A DNA stretch of 64,000 nt from an uncultured Aquimarina sp. (GCA_947496705.1 CANMDW010000010.1:102311-166310); one strand, 5' to 3'. Positions 54,180 to 63,207 are shown, counted from the stretch's first letter. Notes: a model not told the origin generated them from the letters alone. Translations and numbers: made by a program.

Positions 54180-54593
54180 TTGGAAAAATTACAACTAAAT
54201 CTACTTTCTATGTGTTCACAAATTATCCCATTGCATCAAAAAGTACCAGAAAAAGTGATTCGTCATTCCTTGAACAATACGATCAAAACTGTTGATAAAC
54301 TTGATAAGAAATTAAGTGAAAAGGGATACCTCTTTTTAAGAAATCAAAAAATAGGCCACTATAATTTTAATTTTTATGCTCCTGAATATAAAATTGCTAT
54401 TGAAATAGATGGGTATGCGCACGAGTTTTCAGATATTTATAATCAGGATGCTCCCAAAAAATTATTTATTTCCTCATTGGGGATCACCGTATTCAGGTTT
54501 ACCGATTATCAGATTTTGGTTGATATTGATGAGATTTTCAGAACATTAAAGAATCAAATCCAAACTTCAGCCAACGATTGCCATGTCGTTTAA
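54180..54593 (+). CDS. DUF559-like endonuclease-fold protein
   Basis: A 137-residue protein. A 50-residue N-terminal stretch is followed by the DUF559/Vsr-like core: YLFLRNQKIGHYNFNFYAP, YKIAIEIDGYAHEF (with the E-x-D metal acids), then LGITVFRFTDYQILVDIDEI. It differs from the 26,122 protein in lacking the TAAEAFLW entry motif and has no flanking repeats. It lies divergent to the S24 repressor, so it may be under its control. Nuclease activity is inferred from the fold only. Confidence 0.75.
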   Translation: MEKLQLNLLSMCSQIIPLHQKVPEKVIRHSLNNTIKTVDKLDKKLSEKGYLFLRNQKIGHYNFNFYAPEYKIAIEIDGYAHEFSDIYNQDAPKKLFISSLGITVFRFTDYQILVDIDEIFRTLKNQIQTSANDCHVV

Positions 54594-54915
54594 CCGAATA
54601 TTGAGAAAAGCTATCGATTCTAGTCGATGCCTCAAAATATGATTTTCTTGTGCTAAAAATGGCGGTAAACAATCCAACCTCAGCAAATTACATAAACGGC
54701 ATTAACCAAAGCGTTACTGGAAGTAGCCTGCCAAGAAAAACAGTAATTTATAATAAAAAGTACTTCATAATTACATTTCCTGTTTATTTTTTACTTGATA
54801 AATATATAGTTCAATTAAAAAAGTGTGTATTTTTTCTACATTTTAAATTTCAGATAGATAAAATAATGTGATAACTTTGCCGTTAAGTAACCAATTAACT
54901 ATATCTATTATTATT
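54594..54915 (+). promoter_or_regulatory. gene-free interval with a promoter-like box
   Basis: No gene is convincing here. TAACTTTG at 54,872-54,879 fits the TAnnTTTG -7 box and is 37 bp before the lipoprotein ATG. The preceding 250 bp show nothing else. Confidence 0.45.
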
Positions 54916-55344
54916 ATGAAAAAAGTTTTTTTAGGAGCTTTAGCTCTAATGTTTTTATCAGTTATTTCTTGTAAACAAGCTGCGGATAAAGCAAACGAAG
55001 CTGCTGAAAATGCAGAAGAGGTTGTTGAAGAAGCTGCAGAAAAAGTAGAAGAAGTTGCAGAAAAAGTAGAAAGTGCCGTTGATGGTGTGCCTAGTTTTAG
55101 CGACCCTGCTGTACAAGAATATGTTAATGCATATGAAGAGTACATGGCTGAGTACAAAAAAATTGCAGAAAGCAAAGATATGACTGCTTTTGCCGGACTT
55201 AGTCAAAAAGGACAGGAACTTGCAACAAAAGCACAGGAAGTTTCTGGAAAACTATCTGGTGAAGATGCACAAAAATGGACTGAATATATGACTGCAAGTG
55301 CTAAAAAAATGCAGGAATATGCTGCAGCAATGACTCAGCAGTAA
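54916..55344 (+). CDS. small alpha-helical lipoprotein
   Basis: A 142-residue protein. The start at 54,916 (MKKVFLGALALMFLS) is chosen because it gives a proper signal and a lipobox VISC (Cys18); the open frame continues 16 codons upstream across the promoter. After the Cys, a low-complexity Ala/Glu/Lys/Val heptad region (about 20-58, with AAEKVEEVAEKVE) forms a coiled coil, then a helical domain follows. It resembles Lpp-like spacer or entericidin-like proteins in composition only. Outer-membrane anchored; role unknown. A terminator lies 42 bp after the stop. Confidence 0.82.
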   Translation: MKKVFLGALALMFLSVISCKQAADKANEAAENAEEVVEEAAEKVEEVAEKVESAVDGVPSFSDPAVQEYVNAYEEYMAEYKKIAESKDMTAFAGLSQKGQELATKAQEVSGKLSGEDAQKWTEYMTASAKKMQEYAAAMTQQ

Positions 55345-55385
55345 TATCCCATTTTAAAATTTTAAAAGCCCTATGGGCTTGTAGG

Positions 55386-55415
55386 AACCATCCCGATTTT
55401 CGGGATGGTTTTTTT
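55386..55415. terminator. bidirectional terminator
   Basis: Stem AACCATCCCGA/TCGGGATGGTT with a TTT loop and a T run, lying between the lipoprotein and the convergent nitroreductase. Confidence 0.88.
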
Positions 55416-55417
55416 GT

Positions 55418-55993
55418 TTAACTCATCCATTCAATTTTACTCTCCATAGGGTCTCGCTTTGAAGAAATATCTTCATCCATATTATAATTTCCTAAATAAA
55501 AGAATCCCAGGCATCTTTCTCCTTCTTCGAGATCAAAAAAGTCCCCTATATATTTAATTAAAACAGGACTGCTCCAATAACAACCTACACCATTGGCAGC
55601 ACAGGTGAGCCACATATTTTGAACCGCCATAGCAGTAGAAGCTATTTCTTCCCATTCGGGAATGCGCTCTTTCGGGTCTCGCTGCATACATATTGCTATT
55701 ACTGCACTGGCCAACTTACAATTATTTAGGATCTTTTTATGCTTGAAAGGAGAAAAATCATCATCGGAAGTAATATCTGTATACGTATCAGCTAAAAAAG
55801 TTCCAAATCTATCTTTTGCACCTCCCTGCACAACTTTAAACCGCCAGGGTTGTGTTAATCTATGTGTAGGAGCCCAATTTGCATTTTCCAATATTGCTTC
55901 AATAAACGCTTTAGAAACAGGCTTGTCATTATATTGTACAGGAAAAATAGACCTACGGCTTCTAATTATTTCATTTATATCTGTTTTGATCAT
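55418..55993 (-). CDS. nitroreductase family protein
   Basis: A 191-residue FMN-type oxidoreductase. IRSRRSIFPVQYNDKPV (10-26) is the FMN-phosphate-binding start. NWAPTHRLTQPWRFKVVQGG (34-53) and the late GVGCYWSSPVLIKYIG (138-153) complete the family pattern, and LGFFYLGNY is near 165. Close relatives are YdjA-like enzymes. The substrate is unknown. The frame ends within 3 bp of the terminator. Confidence 0.9.
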   Translation of the reverse strand: MIKTDINEIIRSRRSIFPVQYNDKPVSKAFIEAILENANWAPTHRLTQPWRFKVVQGGAKDRFGTFLADTYTDITSDDDFSPFKHKKILNNCKLASAVIAICMQRDPKERIPEWEEIASTAMAVQNMWLTCAANGVGCYWSSPVLIKYIGDFFDLEEGERCLGFFYLGNYNMDEDISSKRDPMESKIEWMS

Positions 55994-56068
55994 AAAATTT
56001 CTTTTTTTTGTAAAGTTATTATTATTCTATAGAGTAAAATTATCCACATCATTAATTAATATAATATT

Positions 56069-56320
56069 GTGAATCCAAAGGTTCGCCTACTTACATCCAA
56101 ACAACTTGATAACCTGTTACTCTCGGGAAAACCTCTTGAAAAAGCCTTATCCAACTTGAAATTAATCAACACCCTGTTTGGTAATCATAAGCAATTAGGT
56201 AAAGCTGTAATACAATATGGCAAGTCGACCCCCAGTAAAAAAGAACTGTATATTGTTGATTTGGGTTGTGATAGTGGTGATTGTATTAATTATATCGCCA
56301 GAAAACTAAAAAAATTCTGA
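56069..56320 (+). pseudogene. truncated SAM-methyltransferase N-terminus
   Basis: 83 codons from a GTG start. It begins VRLLTSKQLDNLLLSGKPLE and reaches SAM motif I as YIVDLGCDSGDCINYIA (near 62-78; normally D-L-G-C-G-x-G-D). Translation then stops at KLKKF, so the rest of the ~230-residue methyltransferase is missing, and 4 bp later the next gene starts. The D-S for G-x change in motif I agrees with decay. It could instead be a real short protein, but no known family ends at motif I. Confidence 0.65.
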
Positions 56321-56324
56321 AATA

Positions 56325-56756
56325 ATGAAGGCCATACTCATTAAAAACATAAAAAAAGTAAAAGAAGCACCCTTAACGTTGATTTTGACTTATGTAATTA
56401 TTTATTTTCTTTGGGGATTAGGAATGAACCATTTTGGAGCCGAAATGGAAATTGCCAGATTTTCGCATTGGTGGCAGGTGATCACCTGCTACATCCTGTA
56501 TATGGTACCTATTTCGATTATGCTTAAAGAATACACTTTTTTTGATCAATATGCTTATGGATTGGTCGCCATGGGGATACTGGAATTCCTTGGATATTGG
56601 CTTCAAACATCATATGTTTATTCTAATAATATTTTGGATCAGGTATTTAACCCGCAAAACTTTAGTTTAGGTATGGCTTTGTTTTTTGCGCTGTATTTTC
56701 CTGCCGGAAACTGGCTGGTGGCAAAAGTACACCATCTTATATTTCCGAAAAAATAA
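56325..56756 (+). CDS. membrane protein of unknown function
   Basis: A 143-residue protein with about four hydrophobic helices (17-32, 50-66, 78-94, 112-130). It starts 4 bp after the truncated methyltransferase frame and converges on the pentapeptide-repeat gene. MNHFGAEMEIARFSHWWQV and GNWLVAKVHHLIF contain conserved-looking His/Trp, but I recognise no family. Probably an integral inner-membrane protein. Confidence 0.65.
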   Translation: MKAILIKNIKKVKEAPLTLILTYVIIYFLWGLGMNHFGAEMEIARFSHWWQVITCYILYMVPISIMLKEYTFFDQYAYGLVAMGILEFLGYWLQTSYVYSNNILDQVFNPQNFSLGMALFFALYFPAGNWLVAKVHHLIFPKK

Positions 56757-56772
56757 CCAAAAAATGCTGTAA

Positions 56773-57894
56773 TTACTTTCTGGCAACAATGATAAATTGT
56801 TGTTTTCCTTGTTTTTTTACTCTGTATCGATCTTCTATTTCACCAGCCCCTTCGATACCCAGAGAATCTATATGGTCAATCCAATCTTGTCTATCTACTA
56901 TTGCATTATCTAATATCACGTTGGTTAGGTTTGCGTTTTCTAATTTGGTACCCCACAAGGTTGCTTCAGACAGGTCTGCATCAGTGAGATCGGCGCCATA
57001 TAAATTAGCATTGGTGAGATCGGCGCTTAATAATTCTGCTTTCCGTAAATTGGCATTATTTAATCTGGCTCTTTTCAGGATTGCATCAGACAGGTTGATT
57101 TTGGACATCTGCGCTTCTTTGAGTTCACTTCTTTCAAGATTGGCAGCTGGCATTTGAGCTTCAGTCAAATCAGAATAATCTAATCGGACATATTTAAGGT
57201 TTGCTCCCCTTCCCAGATTCACCTTTCGCAGATTTGTATAATTAAAATCTGCCGAATTCAGGATATCTTGTGAAGATTCAGATCCTAAATCACTTTTTAA
57301 GATAGTAAACAATAGCTGCCCCCGTTCTGGACTAATAGGTTTTTCTATTAATTTACCATCATCAATATAACGATAAGGTTTCATTGCCATACAAAGCCCA
57401 ATGATTCTTGCTTCGAGTGTTCGGCTTATATTTCGACCGCCAGACCCCTTATATTTCAGTTCCTCATTCAAGTCTGCCAGAACATCACCCATGACAAAAA
57501 CCAAAGACGATCTTCGATCTGCCTCAACCAAATTATTTTGGCTTGTTATCAGTTTATTTTGATTCATCAATAATTTCGTCTGAAAAATCAACACTGCCGC
57601 CGGTATTCCCGCAACCATAAAAGCAAATAACCCAATGCGTGTAATGCGCCAGATCACACTTGATGATACATCAGATACCGTATCTACCGAAACCGTTTTG
57701 TATTCTTTATACTCATTGATCGCATTGCTGATACTCCTTTTAAGACGGGTGCCAAAAATAGGAACACTGGATTTTTTTAAGAGCCACCACCTAAACCTTC
57801 TTTTCTTTAGCTTACCCTTATTAATTTTATCCAGTTGATCCTGAAGTAGTTTGTTTTCTATTTTTAATCGCTCAATATAGTCTTGTTCGTTCAC
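56773..57894 (-). CDS. membrane-anchored pentapeptide-repeat protein
   Basis: A 373-residue protein. The first ~25 residues are a coiled coil (IERLKIENKLLQDQLDKI). One or two membrane helices lie at 85-125 (IWRITRIGLFAFMVAGIPA), then a helical domain. From about 205 to 335 are pentapeptide repeats of the A(D/N)LxX form (NLRKADLTE-like: NANLRKAELLSADLTNANLY, GADLTDADLSEATLW). The right-handed beta-helix of such repeats usually mediates binding rather than catalysis. Function unknown; relatives occur with channels and signalling proteins. Confidence 0.85.
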   Translation of the reverse strand: MNEQDYIERLKIENKLLQDQLDKINKGKLKKRRFRWWLLKKSSVPIFGTRLKRSISNAINEYKEYKTVSVDTVSDVSSSVIWRITRIGLFAFMVAGIPAAVLIFQTKLLMNQNKLITSQNNLVEADRRSSLVFVMGDVLADLNEELKYKGSGGRNISRTLEARIIGLCMAMKPYRYIDDGKLIEKPISPERGQLLFTILKSDLGSESSQDILNSADFNYTNLRKVNLGRGANLKYVRLDYSDLTEAQMPAANLERSELKEAQMSKINLSDAILKRARLNNANLRKAELLSADLTNANLYGADLTDADLSEATLWGTKLENANLTNVILDNAIVDRQDWIDHIDSLGIEGAGEIEDRYRVKKQGKQQFIIVARK

Positions 57895-57956
57895 CGTTTA
57901 TACAGATTTGATTATGGACTCATTTAAACGCTTAAGATATAAAAGATATTATTACT

Positions 57957-57998
57957 TAAAAAAAGAAAGCCCGATTTAAAACTTACAAAAGGGCTTTC
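57957..57998 (-). terminator. terminator of the 58,030-58,251 gene
   Basis: GAAAGCCC and GGGCTTTC pair across 18 bases. On the minus strand the hairpin is followed by a T run (TTCTTTTTTT), 32 bp after the stop. Confidence 0.75.
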
Positions 57999-58029
57999 TC
58001 TCTCAACATAAAACAATCACCAATAGTTT

Positions 58030-58251
58030 TTATTCCAAATACTTTGAAATATCATTTGCAATATTTTCGACTACAGAACTTTCTACATCTTCATCGATAA
58101 GGTGAATGGTTTTCACCAACAATTGTATATATCCAGCTACGTACGCCTTCTTTTGTTTATCACCTACATATTCCTTTCCTTCGACCACAATAAATGTGAT
58201 CAAATTGCGAATGATCAGTTTTATTTCAGAAGTATCCAGATTATTTTTCAT
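58030..58251 (-). CDS. small hypothetical protein
   Basis: A 73-residue, all-helical looking soluble protein beginning MKNNLDTSEIKLIIRNLI and rich in acidic residues. It has its own terminator and no close same-strand partner. No family recognised. The 262 bp upstream to 58,513 contain the divergent promoters of this gene and the amidohydrolase and no other gene that I can see. Confidence 0.6.
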   Translation of the reverse strand: MKNNLDTSEIKLIIRNLITFIVVEGKEYVGDKQKKAYVAGYIQLLVKTIHLIDEDVESSVVENIANDISKYLE

Positions 58252-58513
58252 TATCTACTCTTTTACTCTTCAAATAATTCCTCTTGGAATCTGTAGTGAA
58301 AGTAATGTTCTAATCTTCAAAAGATAAAAAAAGAGTGAAATCAACAAAGATGTAGTCGATAAAAAGCAGTTTTTATCGTTTAAAAGCAAGGTCTCTAATA
58401 AATTCTTTTTAAGGCAGGTTTCTCTATATTTACTTTTTAGAGAAATCATACAAAAGCAACAATTTCTATGGTATTTTCAAGAAAAAAACTAAAAAAAGAA
58501 TTGAGTAAAAAGT

Positions 58514-59263
58514 ATGAAGATTTTTGATGCACATTTTCACATTATAAACCCCGAGTATCCTCTTGTAGAAAATAATGGATATTTACCTCCCGAATTCACT
58601 ATTGAAGATTATAATAACAGACTTAATACTATAGAAATTATAGGTGGAGCCATTGTATCTGGGTCTTTTCAGGCTTTTGATCAGTACTATCTACTGGATG
58701 CTCTTAATAAGCTAGAGGGCAATTTTTATGGTGTAGCTAATATCCCTTTTGACATGTCGGATCTAGCGCTAAGCCGTTTGGATCAAGCGGGAATTAGGGC
58801 AGTAAGATTCAATCTAAAAAGGGGCGGATCTGAAAAAGTAGAGCATTTGGAACGATTATCAAATAAACTCTACAATGAATATGGTTGGCATACCGAGTTG
58901 TATATGGATAGTAAAAACATCAAAGAGTTATCTTCAACCTTGAATAGGCTTCCACTCTTTTCTATTGACCATCTAGGGTTGTCTTCATCAGGATTAGATG
59001 ACCTTTATACACTTGTAGAAAAAGGAGCTAAAGTAAAGGCTACCGGATTTGGGCGTATAGACTTTGATCCTATACCTGTGATGAAGAAAATGTATAGCAT
59101 CAATCCTGAAGCATTAATGTTTGGAACCGATTTGCCATCAACAAGGGCAAAAATTCCTTTTTCTGAAAAAGATATTGATTTGATCACTCAGAATTTTTCT
59201 GAATCAGAACAAGAGCACCTATTTTATAAAAACGCGGTAAAATGGTACAGGAAAAATCATTGA
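58514..59263 (+). CDS. amidohydrolase-fold TIM-barrel hydrolase
   Basis: A 249-residue protein of the amidohydrolase-2 type (2-pyrone-4,6-dicarboxylate lactonase-like). It opens IFDAHFHIINPEYPL with the H-x-H metal motif, has the later LFSIDHLGLSS (His near 158) and ends with LMFGTDLPSTRAKIPF, with the catalytic Asp near 219. Such enzymes hydrolyse lactones or decarboxylate aromatic acids with a metal. The natural substrate is unknown. The gene stands alone. Confidence 0.85.
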   Translation: MKIFDAHFHIINPEYPLVENNGYLPPEFTIEDYNNRLNTIEIIGGAIVSGSFQAFDQYYLLDALNKLEGNFYGVANIPFDMSDLALSRLDQAGIRAVRFNLKRGGSEKVEHLERLSNKLYNEYGWHTELYMDSKNIKELSSTLNRLPLFSIDHLGLSSSGLDDLYTLVEKGAKVKATGFGRIDFDPIPVMKKMYSINPEALMFGTDLPSTRAKIPFSEKDIDLITQNFSESEQEHLFYKNAVKWYRKNH

Positions 59264-59470
59264 TTGGAACAACACAATTTAATATCCCGGATTTTGAACG
59301 GTATTAGGATTACTGATAAGCGCTATCTATGGTATTGGCCAAATAACTTCATGTGATTGATAGCACTTTGTATTTAATGGATTATCTGAATTTAATGCAT
59401 TAATTATAGTTTCTAATCAAATCATCTTTTCTCTGAATAAAGAACCTATTCTGATAGCTATCAACCTGTT

Positions 59471-59776
59471 TTAGGTTCCTACCAGTGAGTTGAGAGCATT
59501 GCTACTGGTGAGTTGAGTGTTCTCGTGTAGTATAAACGATATTATATCATTTACAATTTGGTCTTCAAAAACATTACCATTGGCCTTTGGTTTTATGAGG
59601 ATATGATTTTTATCAGGTTTCAGCTTGATATTTTCCCATAAATAGACTCCCATATCTGCTTTTTTCTTCCCTTTGGATTCTCCATTTACCCATAATTCAA
59701 GCTCATCAAGATTTCCTATAAGCTTTTGCAAAAGTAGTTGCAAGTGGCTATTCTGCAAACCTTTTCTGAGGGTCAA
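59471..59776 (-). pseudogene. beta-galactosidase (GH2) C-terminal fragment
   Basis: Within this 101-codon frame LDELELWVNGESKGKKKADM, VYLWENIKLKPDKNHILIKP is the tail pattern of DUF4982-type GH2 glycosidases (E-L-x-V-N-G-x-S-x-G-x-K, then W-x-x-I-x-L-x-P-x-x-N). No catalytic domain or signal peptide precedes it on either side, so a larger gene has been deleted and only the end remains. The 59,264-59,470 spacer shows nothing. Confidence 0.6.
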
Positions 59777-59796
59777 AAAAAGCTATCCCATTATTT

Positions 59797-60204
59797 TTAT
59801 TTACAATGTATATCATAATACACCCAAAAGAAAATGATACTTACATATATCCATAATAGCGAAAAAAGAATATGTATTGTAGTTTCAAAGGGCTTCCCTT
59901 TCCACAATTTGTAAGAATATCCAAAAAATTGAATGAGCAGCCGTATCGTCCAAAAGATACCAAGCCCAAGAGCAATATCATTACCAAAGGGTGTGGTAAT
60001 AAGTTCACTTGAATATCTTAAGCACAATATCCCGATCAGGAACACCGCAAATGCAACAAAAAAAGTATGAACCTGCATCATTTGCCGATTAATGATGCTT
60101 AGGGATTTTAGTTGTTCTTTCCATCCAAAGTATTTTGGAAAACCAATATGTAGCAATGACAGGATAACAAACAAGCTGCCAATGATTTTAAGATGTACTT
60201 CCAT
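59797..60204 (-). CDS. membrane protein, unknown
   Basis: A 135-residue protein with about four transmembrane helices (5-21, 47-63, 76-95, 110-130). It begins MEVHLKIIGSLFVILSLLHIG. It overlaps the methyltransferase gene upstream by 17 bp and is the last gene of the minus-strand operon. No family recognised. Confidence 0.65.
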   Translation of the reverse strand: MEVHLKIIGSLFVILSLLHIGFPKYFGWKEQLKSLSIINRQMMQVHTFFVAFAVFLIGILCLRYSSELITTPFGNDIALGLGIFWTIRLLIQFFGYSYKLWKGKPFETTIHILFSLLWIYVSIIFFWVYYDIHCK

Positions 60205-60976
60205 ATTTTTCTAATACAAAAACGGTAATAAATGGAGTCACTTTCATTTCGGAAGTGATAGTAAGATCTGCATTTTTAAATGATTTATGCCAAGATGCCC
60301 GCGAGAGAAAATGCAGAAATCCGATCGTATAGGCAAAGAAATTTGCTATATCCCTCAGATGTTCTACCACCACAATTTTTCCAGAGGGTTTTGTAATTCT
60401 TTCCAGTTCCTGAAAAAAAACAAAGCTCTCTTTTTCATCTCGAATTTCATGGGCTGCCAGTATCGCAAAAGTCACATCGGTTTCATTATCTATCAATGGG
60501 ATGTTGTGGGTTGTTATGCTCTTCGTATTTGGAAAAGGAGGGTGCAATTTTCGAGCTCTTTTTATAGAAATCTCAGTATGCTTTGAAGGGTCGTAGAAAT
60601 CAAAAACATGCAATTGGGCATCGGGAAATTTGCTTTTAAGCAATTTGCTGGTTTCATCAAATCCAGCATGAATATTCACCAATGTTTTTATATTTTGCAG
60701 GTTTAGTTTATCTATCCAACCTAACTTATACAGATCAGATATATCATACACATACAAGGTAGCACAAAGGGATACCAATGTTGTAAACAAAATCAAACTA
60801 CACATTAAAGCGGTATATCCATGATATTTTTCATCAATCCATAGGTTAAGAGCCAACACCATGAAGGCTAATCCAAAAGCAAATACATAGAATTGCCAAT
60901 TGAATCGCACGACATTCCATATTCCCTGAAACGGTTTTCTTATGGCCTCCATAGTTCTACTCTTCCTTTTTTCCAA
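60188..60976 (-). CDS. membrane-associated class I SAM methyltransferase
   Basis: A 262-residue protein. About three hydrophobic helices lie in the first ~75 residues (WQFYVFAFGLAFMVLALNLW, MCSLILFTTLVSLCATLYV). A Rossmann-type methyltransferase domain follows: LVNIHAGFDETSKLLKSKF, then LHVFDFYDPSKH with the acidic ribose-binding residues, VTFAILAAHEIRD, and GKIVVVEHLRD. The canonical G-x-G-x-G is weak (VNIHAGFDE), so activity is likely but not certain. It overlaps neighbours on both sides (by 17 and 37 bp). Substrate unknown, perhaps a quinone or lipid head group by analogy with UbiE-like membrane enzymes. Confidence 0.75.
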   Translation of the reverse strand: MEKRKSRTMEAIRKPFQGIWNVVRFNWQFYVFAFGLAFMVLALNLWIDEKYHGYTALMCSLILFTTLVSLCATLYVYDISDLYKLGWIDKLNLQNIKTLVNIHAGFDETSKLLKSKFPDAQLHVFDFYDPSKHTEISIKRARKLHPPFPNTKSITTHNIPLIDNETDVTFAILAAHEIRDEKESFVFFQELERITKPSGKIVVVEHLRDIANFFAYTIGFLHFLSRASWHKSFKNADLTITSEMKVTPFITVFVLEKYGSTS

Positions 60977-61683
60977 TAATATGGGATCTGATGTATGATA
61001 AAGGCATTTGCCAGTGAATTCTCATTAAGACCTACACCCTTCAAGAACGAAACCTGCACCTGATGTACCTTTACCGGAGTGGGCTTCCAATTTTGTCGTA
61101 CTCCTTCTATAATGAGGACTTTTTTGCTTTCTGGAGTGTAGGTAAATGTGAAAGGTAAAGGCCCTGCATATCGTCTTGCTTCTTTCCAATTGCTAAATGG
61201 CGAATGCTCGGGCAATGATATTTCTTCACTTGAATGCTGTGCTACGGTAATCGAAAAATTAGATTTTTGTGATGCTATGGTTTTATAATCTCCTATTGTC
61301 TTCTGGTATATGTCTGTAGTTTGATAATGATAATGTGTAAAGGTGTTACCCAAAATTTTCATCATTTTTTTATCTGTCTCAGATCTCAGAATATACAACC
61401 CGCGTAATCTTTTACCGGCATTAGTAGTATATCGAACAAAAATCCGATACCCGATTAAAAAGAAATTACGCCCCAGTATTTTCGGAAATCCTTTGGGTCG
61501 CAACCCGGTGGTCTGTACCATAGCCACTGCCACAAAAGCCCATTTGTCATTAAAAGTATCCAACTCCAGGCATTCGGGGATATAGTGTTCTAATTGCTCT
61601 TTTGGAAATGCAAAAGTAAGTACCAGAGAACTTTCAAAAAAAGCTTCGACAGCAAAAGGATGGTCTTTTAAAAATGAAAACAT
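60940..61683 (-). CDS. DUF2071 family protein
   Basis: A 247-residue protein. FPKEQLEHYIPECLELDTFNDKWAFVAVAMVQ (in parts: PKEQLEHYIP, LELDTFNDKWAFV) and GLRPKGFPKILGRNFFLIGYR match the DUF2071 acetoacetate-decarboxylase-like fold, with later RGLYILRSETDKK and the closing WKPTPVKVHQVQV. No catalytic Lys can be fixed. It overlaps the methyltransferase by 37 bp and is preceded by the DoxX-like gene at 12 bp, so it is in the same operon. Function unknown. Confidence 0.82.
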   Translation of the reverse strand: MFSFLKDHPFAVEAFFESSLVLTFAFPKEQLEHYIPECLELDTFNDKWAFVAVAMVQTTGLRPKGFPKILGRNFFLIGYRIFVRYTTNAGKRLRGLYILRSETDKKMMKILGNTFTHYHYQTTDIYQKTIGDYKTIASQKSNFSITVAQHSSEEISLPEHSPFSNWKEARRYAGPLPFTFTYTPESKKVLIIEGVRQNWKPTPVKVHQVQVSFLKGVGLNENSLANAFIIHQIPYYWKKGRVELWRP

Positions 61684-61695
61684 ATTAAATTTTCC

Positions 61696-62079
61696 TCATA
61701 ACTTTATTTTCTTACCAAGTACAAACTCATTGTAATATACAATGAAAATAAATAAAGCTGCAAACATGATATTAAACCTTCCCCATAGCAGCAGCTCGGG
61801 TACCAGAATAAATTCGAGGAGGTTCATGACTGCTACTACTATAATCTGAAGTGTGGCAGTAAGTTTTGACCAAATACGGCTTATAATCCATATGGCCATC
61901 GCAATCTCAGCAATACCAATAGCTATAGTCAATATTTTGGAAAGCTCGGCTCCTAAAACCTTCGCAACAATCTGTTGATGTCTAGGTACCAGATTTAATA
62001 TTTTGCAAAATAATCCATTGATACCCCAGACCAATGCTATACCAAAATTTAATACCCGATGTAAGGTTTTATAATCCAT
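61696..62079 (-). CDS. DoxX-like membrane protein
   Basis: A 127-residue protein with four hydrophobic helices and the opening LHRVLNFGIALVWGINGLFCKILNLVPRH (in parts: FGIALVWGINGLFCK, LVPRHQQIVAKVLG). The N-x-x-F-C-K-x-x-x-x-x-P-R-H motif is typical of the DoxX-like_4 group. It lies 3 bp after the lipoprotein gene and 12 bp before DUF2071. Function unknown. Confidence 0.75.
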   Translation of the reverse strand: MDYKTLHRVLNFGIALVWGINGLFCKILNLVPRHQQIVAKVLGAELSKILTIAIGIAEIAMAIWIISRIWSKLTATLQIIVVAVMNLLEFILVPELLLWGRFNIMFAALFIFIVYYNEFVLGKKIKL

Positions 62080-62082
62080 TGA

Positions 62083-62691
62083 TTATTCAAAGAAGTTTAC
62101 AGCAAGGTTATCTGTGATTTCAATATAGTTATTTTCTGCAAGTTGTTTTACTTTTTTTACTTTTTCGATAGGGATTGCTATAAAATTATAAGAATCTCCA
62201 TCTGTATATATTTCACACAACTCTACGCCTTCTTTTCTAAATGTTTCAGATAGTTTTTGAAACAGTAATACATCATCAGATACATCTACATCGGTTTCTG
62301 AAAAAGGAGCTTTTTTACCAGTTAGCGATTCAAAAACCTCTGCTGCATCATACATATCGAATTTCCAATCCTGATGATACACTTTTTTTGTTTTTTCTAA
62401 CTCAGCAAGTAGTACATGAATATAAAAACGATTCTTATCAATATATGATGCATCACCATCAAAAACCTCATCGATATACGCTGTATTACTTTCCATGAAT
62501 TTATCTGGATCTATTCCTGCCTCATATACCAGTTCTGCAACCTTAGGATCATATGCAGGTTCCATGAGAAGTTCTATCAATTCCTGAAGGCTTTGTTTTC
62601 TTTTTTGAATTTCGCTATGTTGACCAATTTTACCTGTACACGCTAAACAAAAAGTTGCCAAAATTAAAAATAGTGTTTTTCTTTTTATCAT
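62083..62691 (-). CDS. lipoprotein of unknown function
   Basis: A 202-residue protein with signal and lipobox CLAC (Cys18). Mature part is acidic and mostly helical: SLQELIELLMEPAYDPKVAE, DAAEVFESLTGKK, and a C-terminal beta hairpin DGDSYNFIAIPIEKVKK. No family recognised. It is the first lipoprotein of the minus-strand operon; the small membrane protein upstream is separated by 17 bp. Confidence 0.7.
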   Translation of the reverse strand: MIKRKTLFLILATFCLACTGKIGQHSEIQKRKQSLQELIELLMEPAYDPKVAELVYEAGIDPDKFMESNTAYIDEVFDGDASYIDKNRFYIHVLLAELEKTKKVYHQDWKFDMYDAAEVFESLTGKKAPFSETDVDVSDDVLLFQKLSETFRKEGVELCEIYTDGDSYNFIAIPIEKVKKVKQLAENNYIEITDNLAVNFFE

Positions 62692-62708
62692 TTTTTGATT
62701 ATTTAATC

Positions 62709-63062
62709 CTAAAATTCTTCTACAGAAAGGGGCGACATATTCGACATTAAAGAAGATATGACCATTATGATAAAACCAGCCACCAAAATCAAAACCGGAA
62801 TATATATCAGCACTAAACCTAATATCTGTCGTTTTCTAAGTATCTGCACCGGCCATTTTACAAACCCCAGGATGGCTCCTGCTAAAACCGGAACAGGGTA
62901 AAAAAAGAGAAATCCGATAACTATATAATCTACTACATTTTCTCCAAAGTTTGGCCCGCCAGTTCCCATAATACCTGCCAAGACTAAAATTGGCCAAATC
63001 AACAGACTTAGGGATCCCAGAATGAATAAAGGTTTAAGGTTTGAAGGAAATTTAATTTTCAT
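62709..63062 (-). CDS. small membrane protein
   Basis: A 117-residue protein with three membrane helices (about 10-31, 45-66, 80-104). KIKFPSNLKPLFILGSLSLL at the start and GAILGFVKWPVQILRKRQIL inside. No family recognised. It is 17 bp upstream of the lipoprotein gene and probably heads this operon; the 145 bp to 63,207 is the spacer to the next gene. Confidence 0.65.
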   Translation of the reverse strand: MKIKFPSNLKPLFILGSLSLLIWPILVLAGIMGTGGPNFGENVVDYIVIGFLFFYPVPVLAGAILGFVKWPVQILRKRQILGLVLIYIPVLILVAGFIIMVISSLMSNMSPLSVEEF

Positions 63063-63207
63063 GTCAACTATCTATTTTAAGCTAAAATAATGTATGTCTA
63101 GAATCTCTAAACCCCTGAAAACGGTGAAAATCGATAATATCTTCTATCGGGTATCTACTTTCTACGATCACTATACTATATGATAGATTCTATAAGCTGA
63201 CACTTGA

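Noticed and set aside
54650..54871. Small open frame before the lipoprotein
   Set aside because: It runs over the promoter region of the lipoprotein and has no recognisable features.
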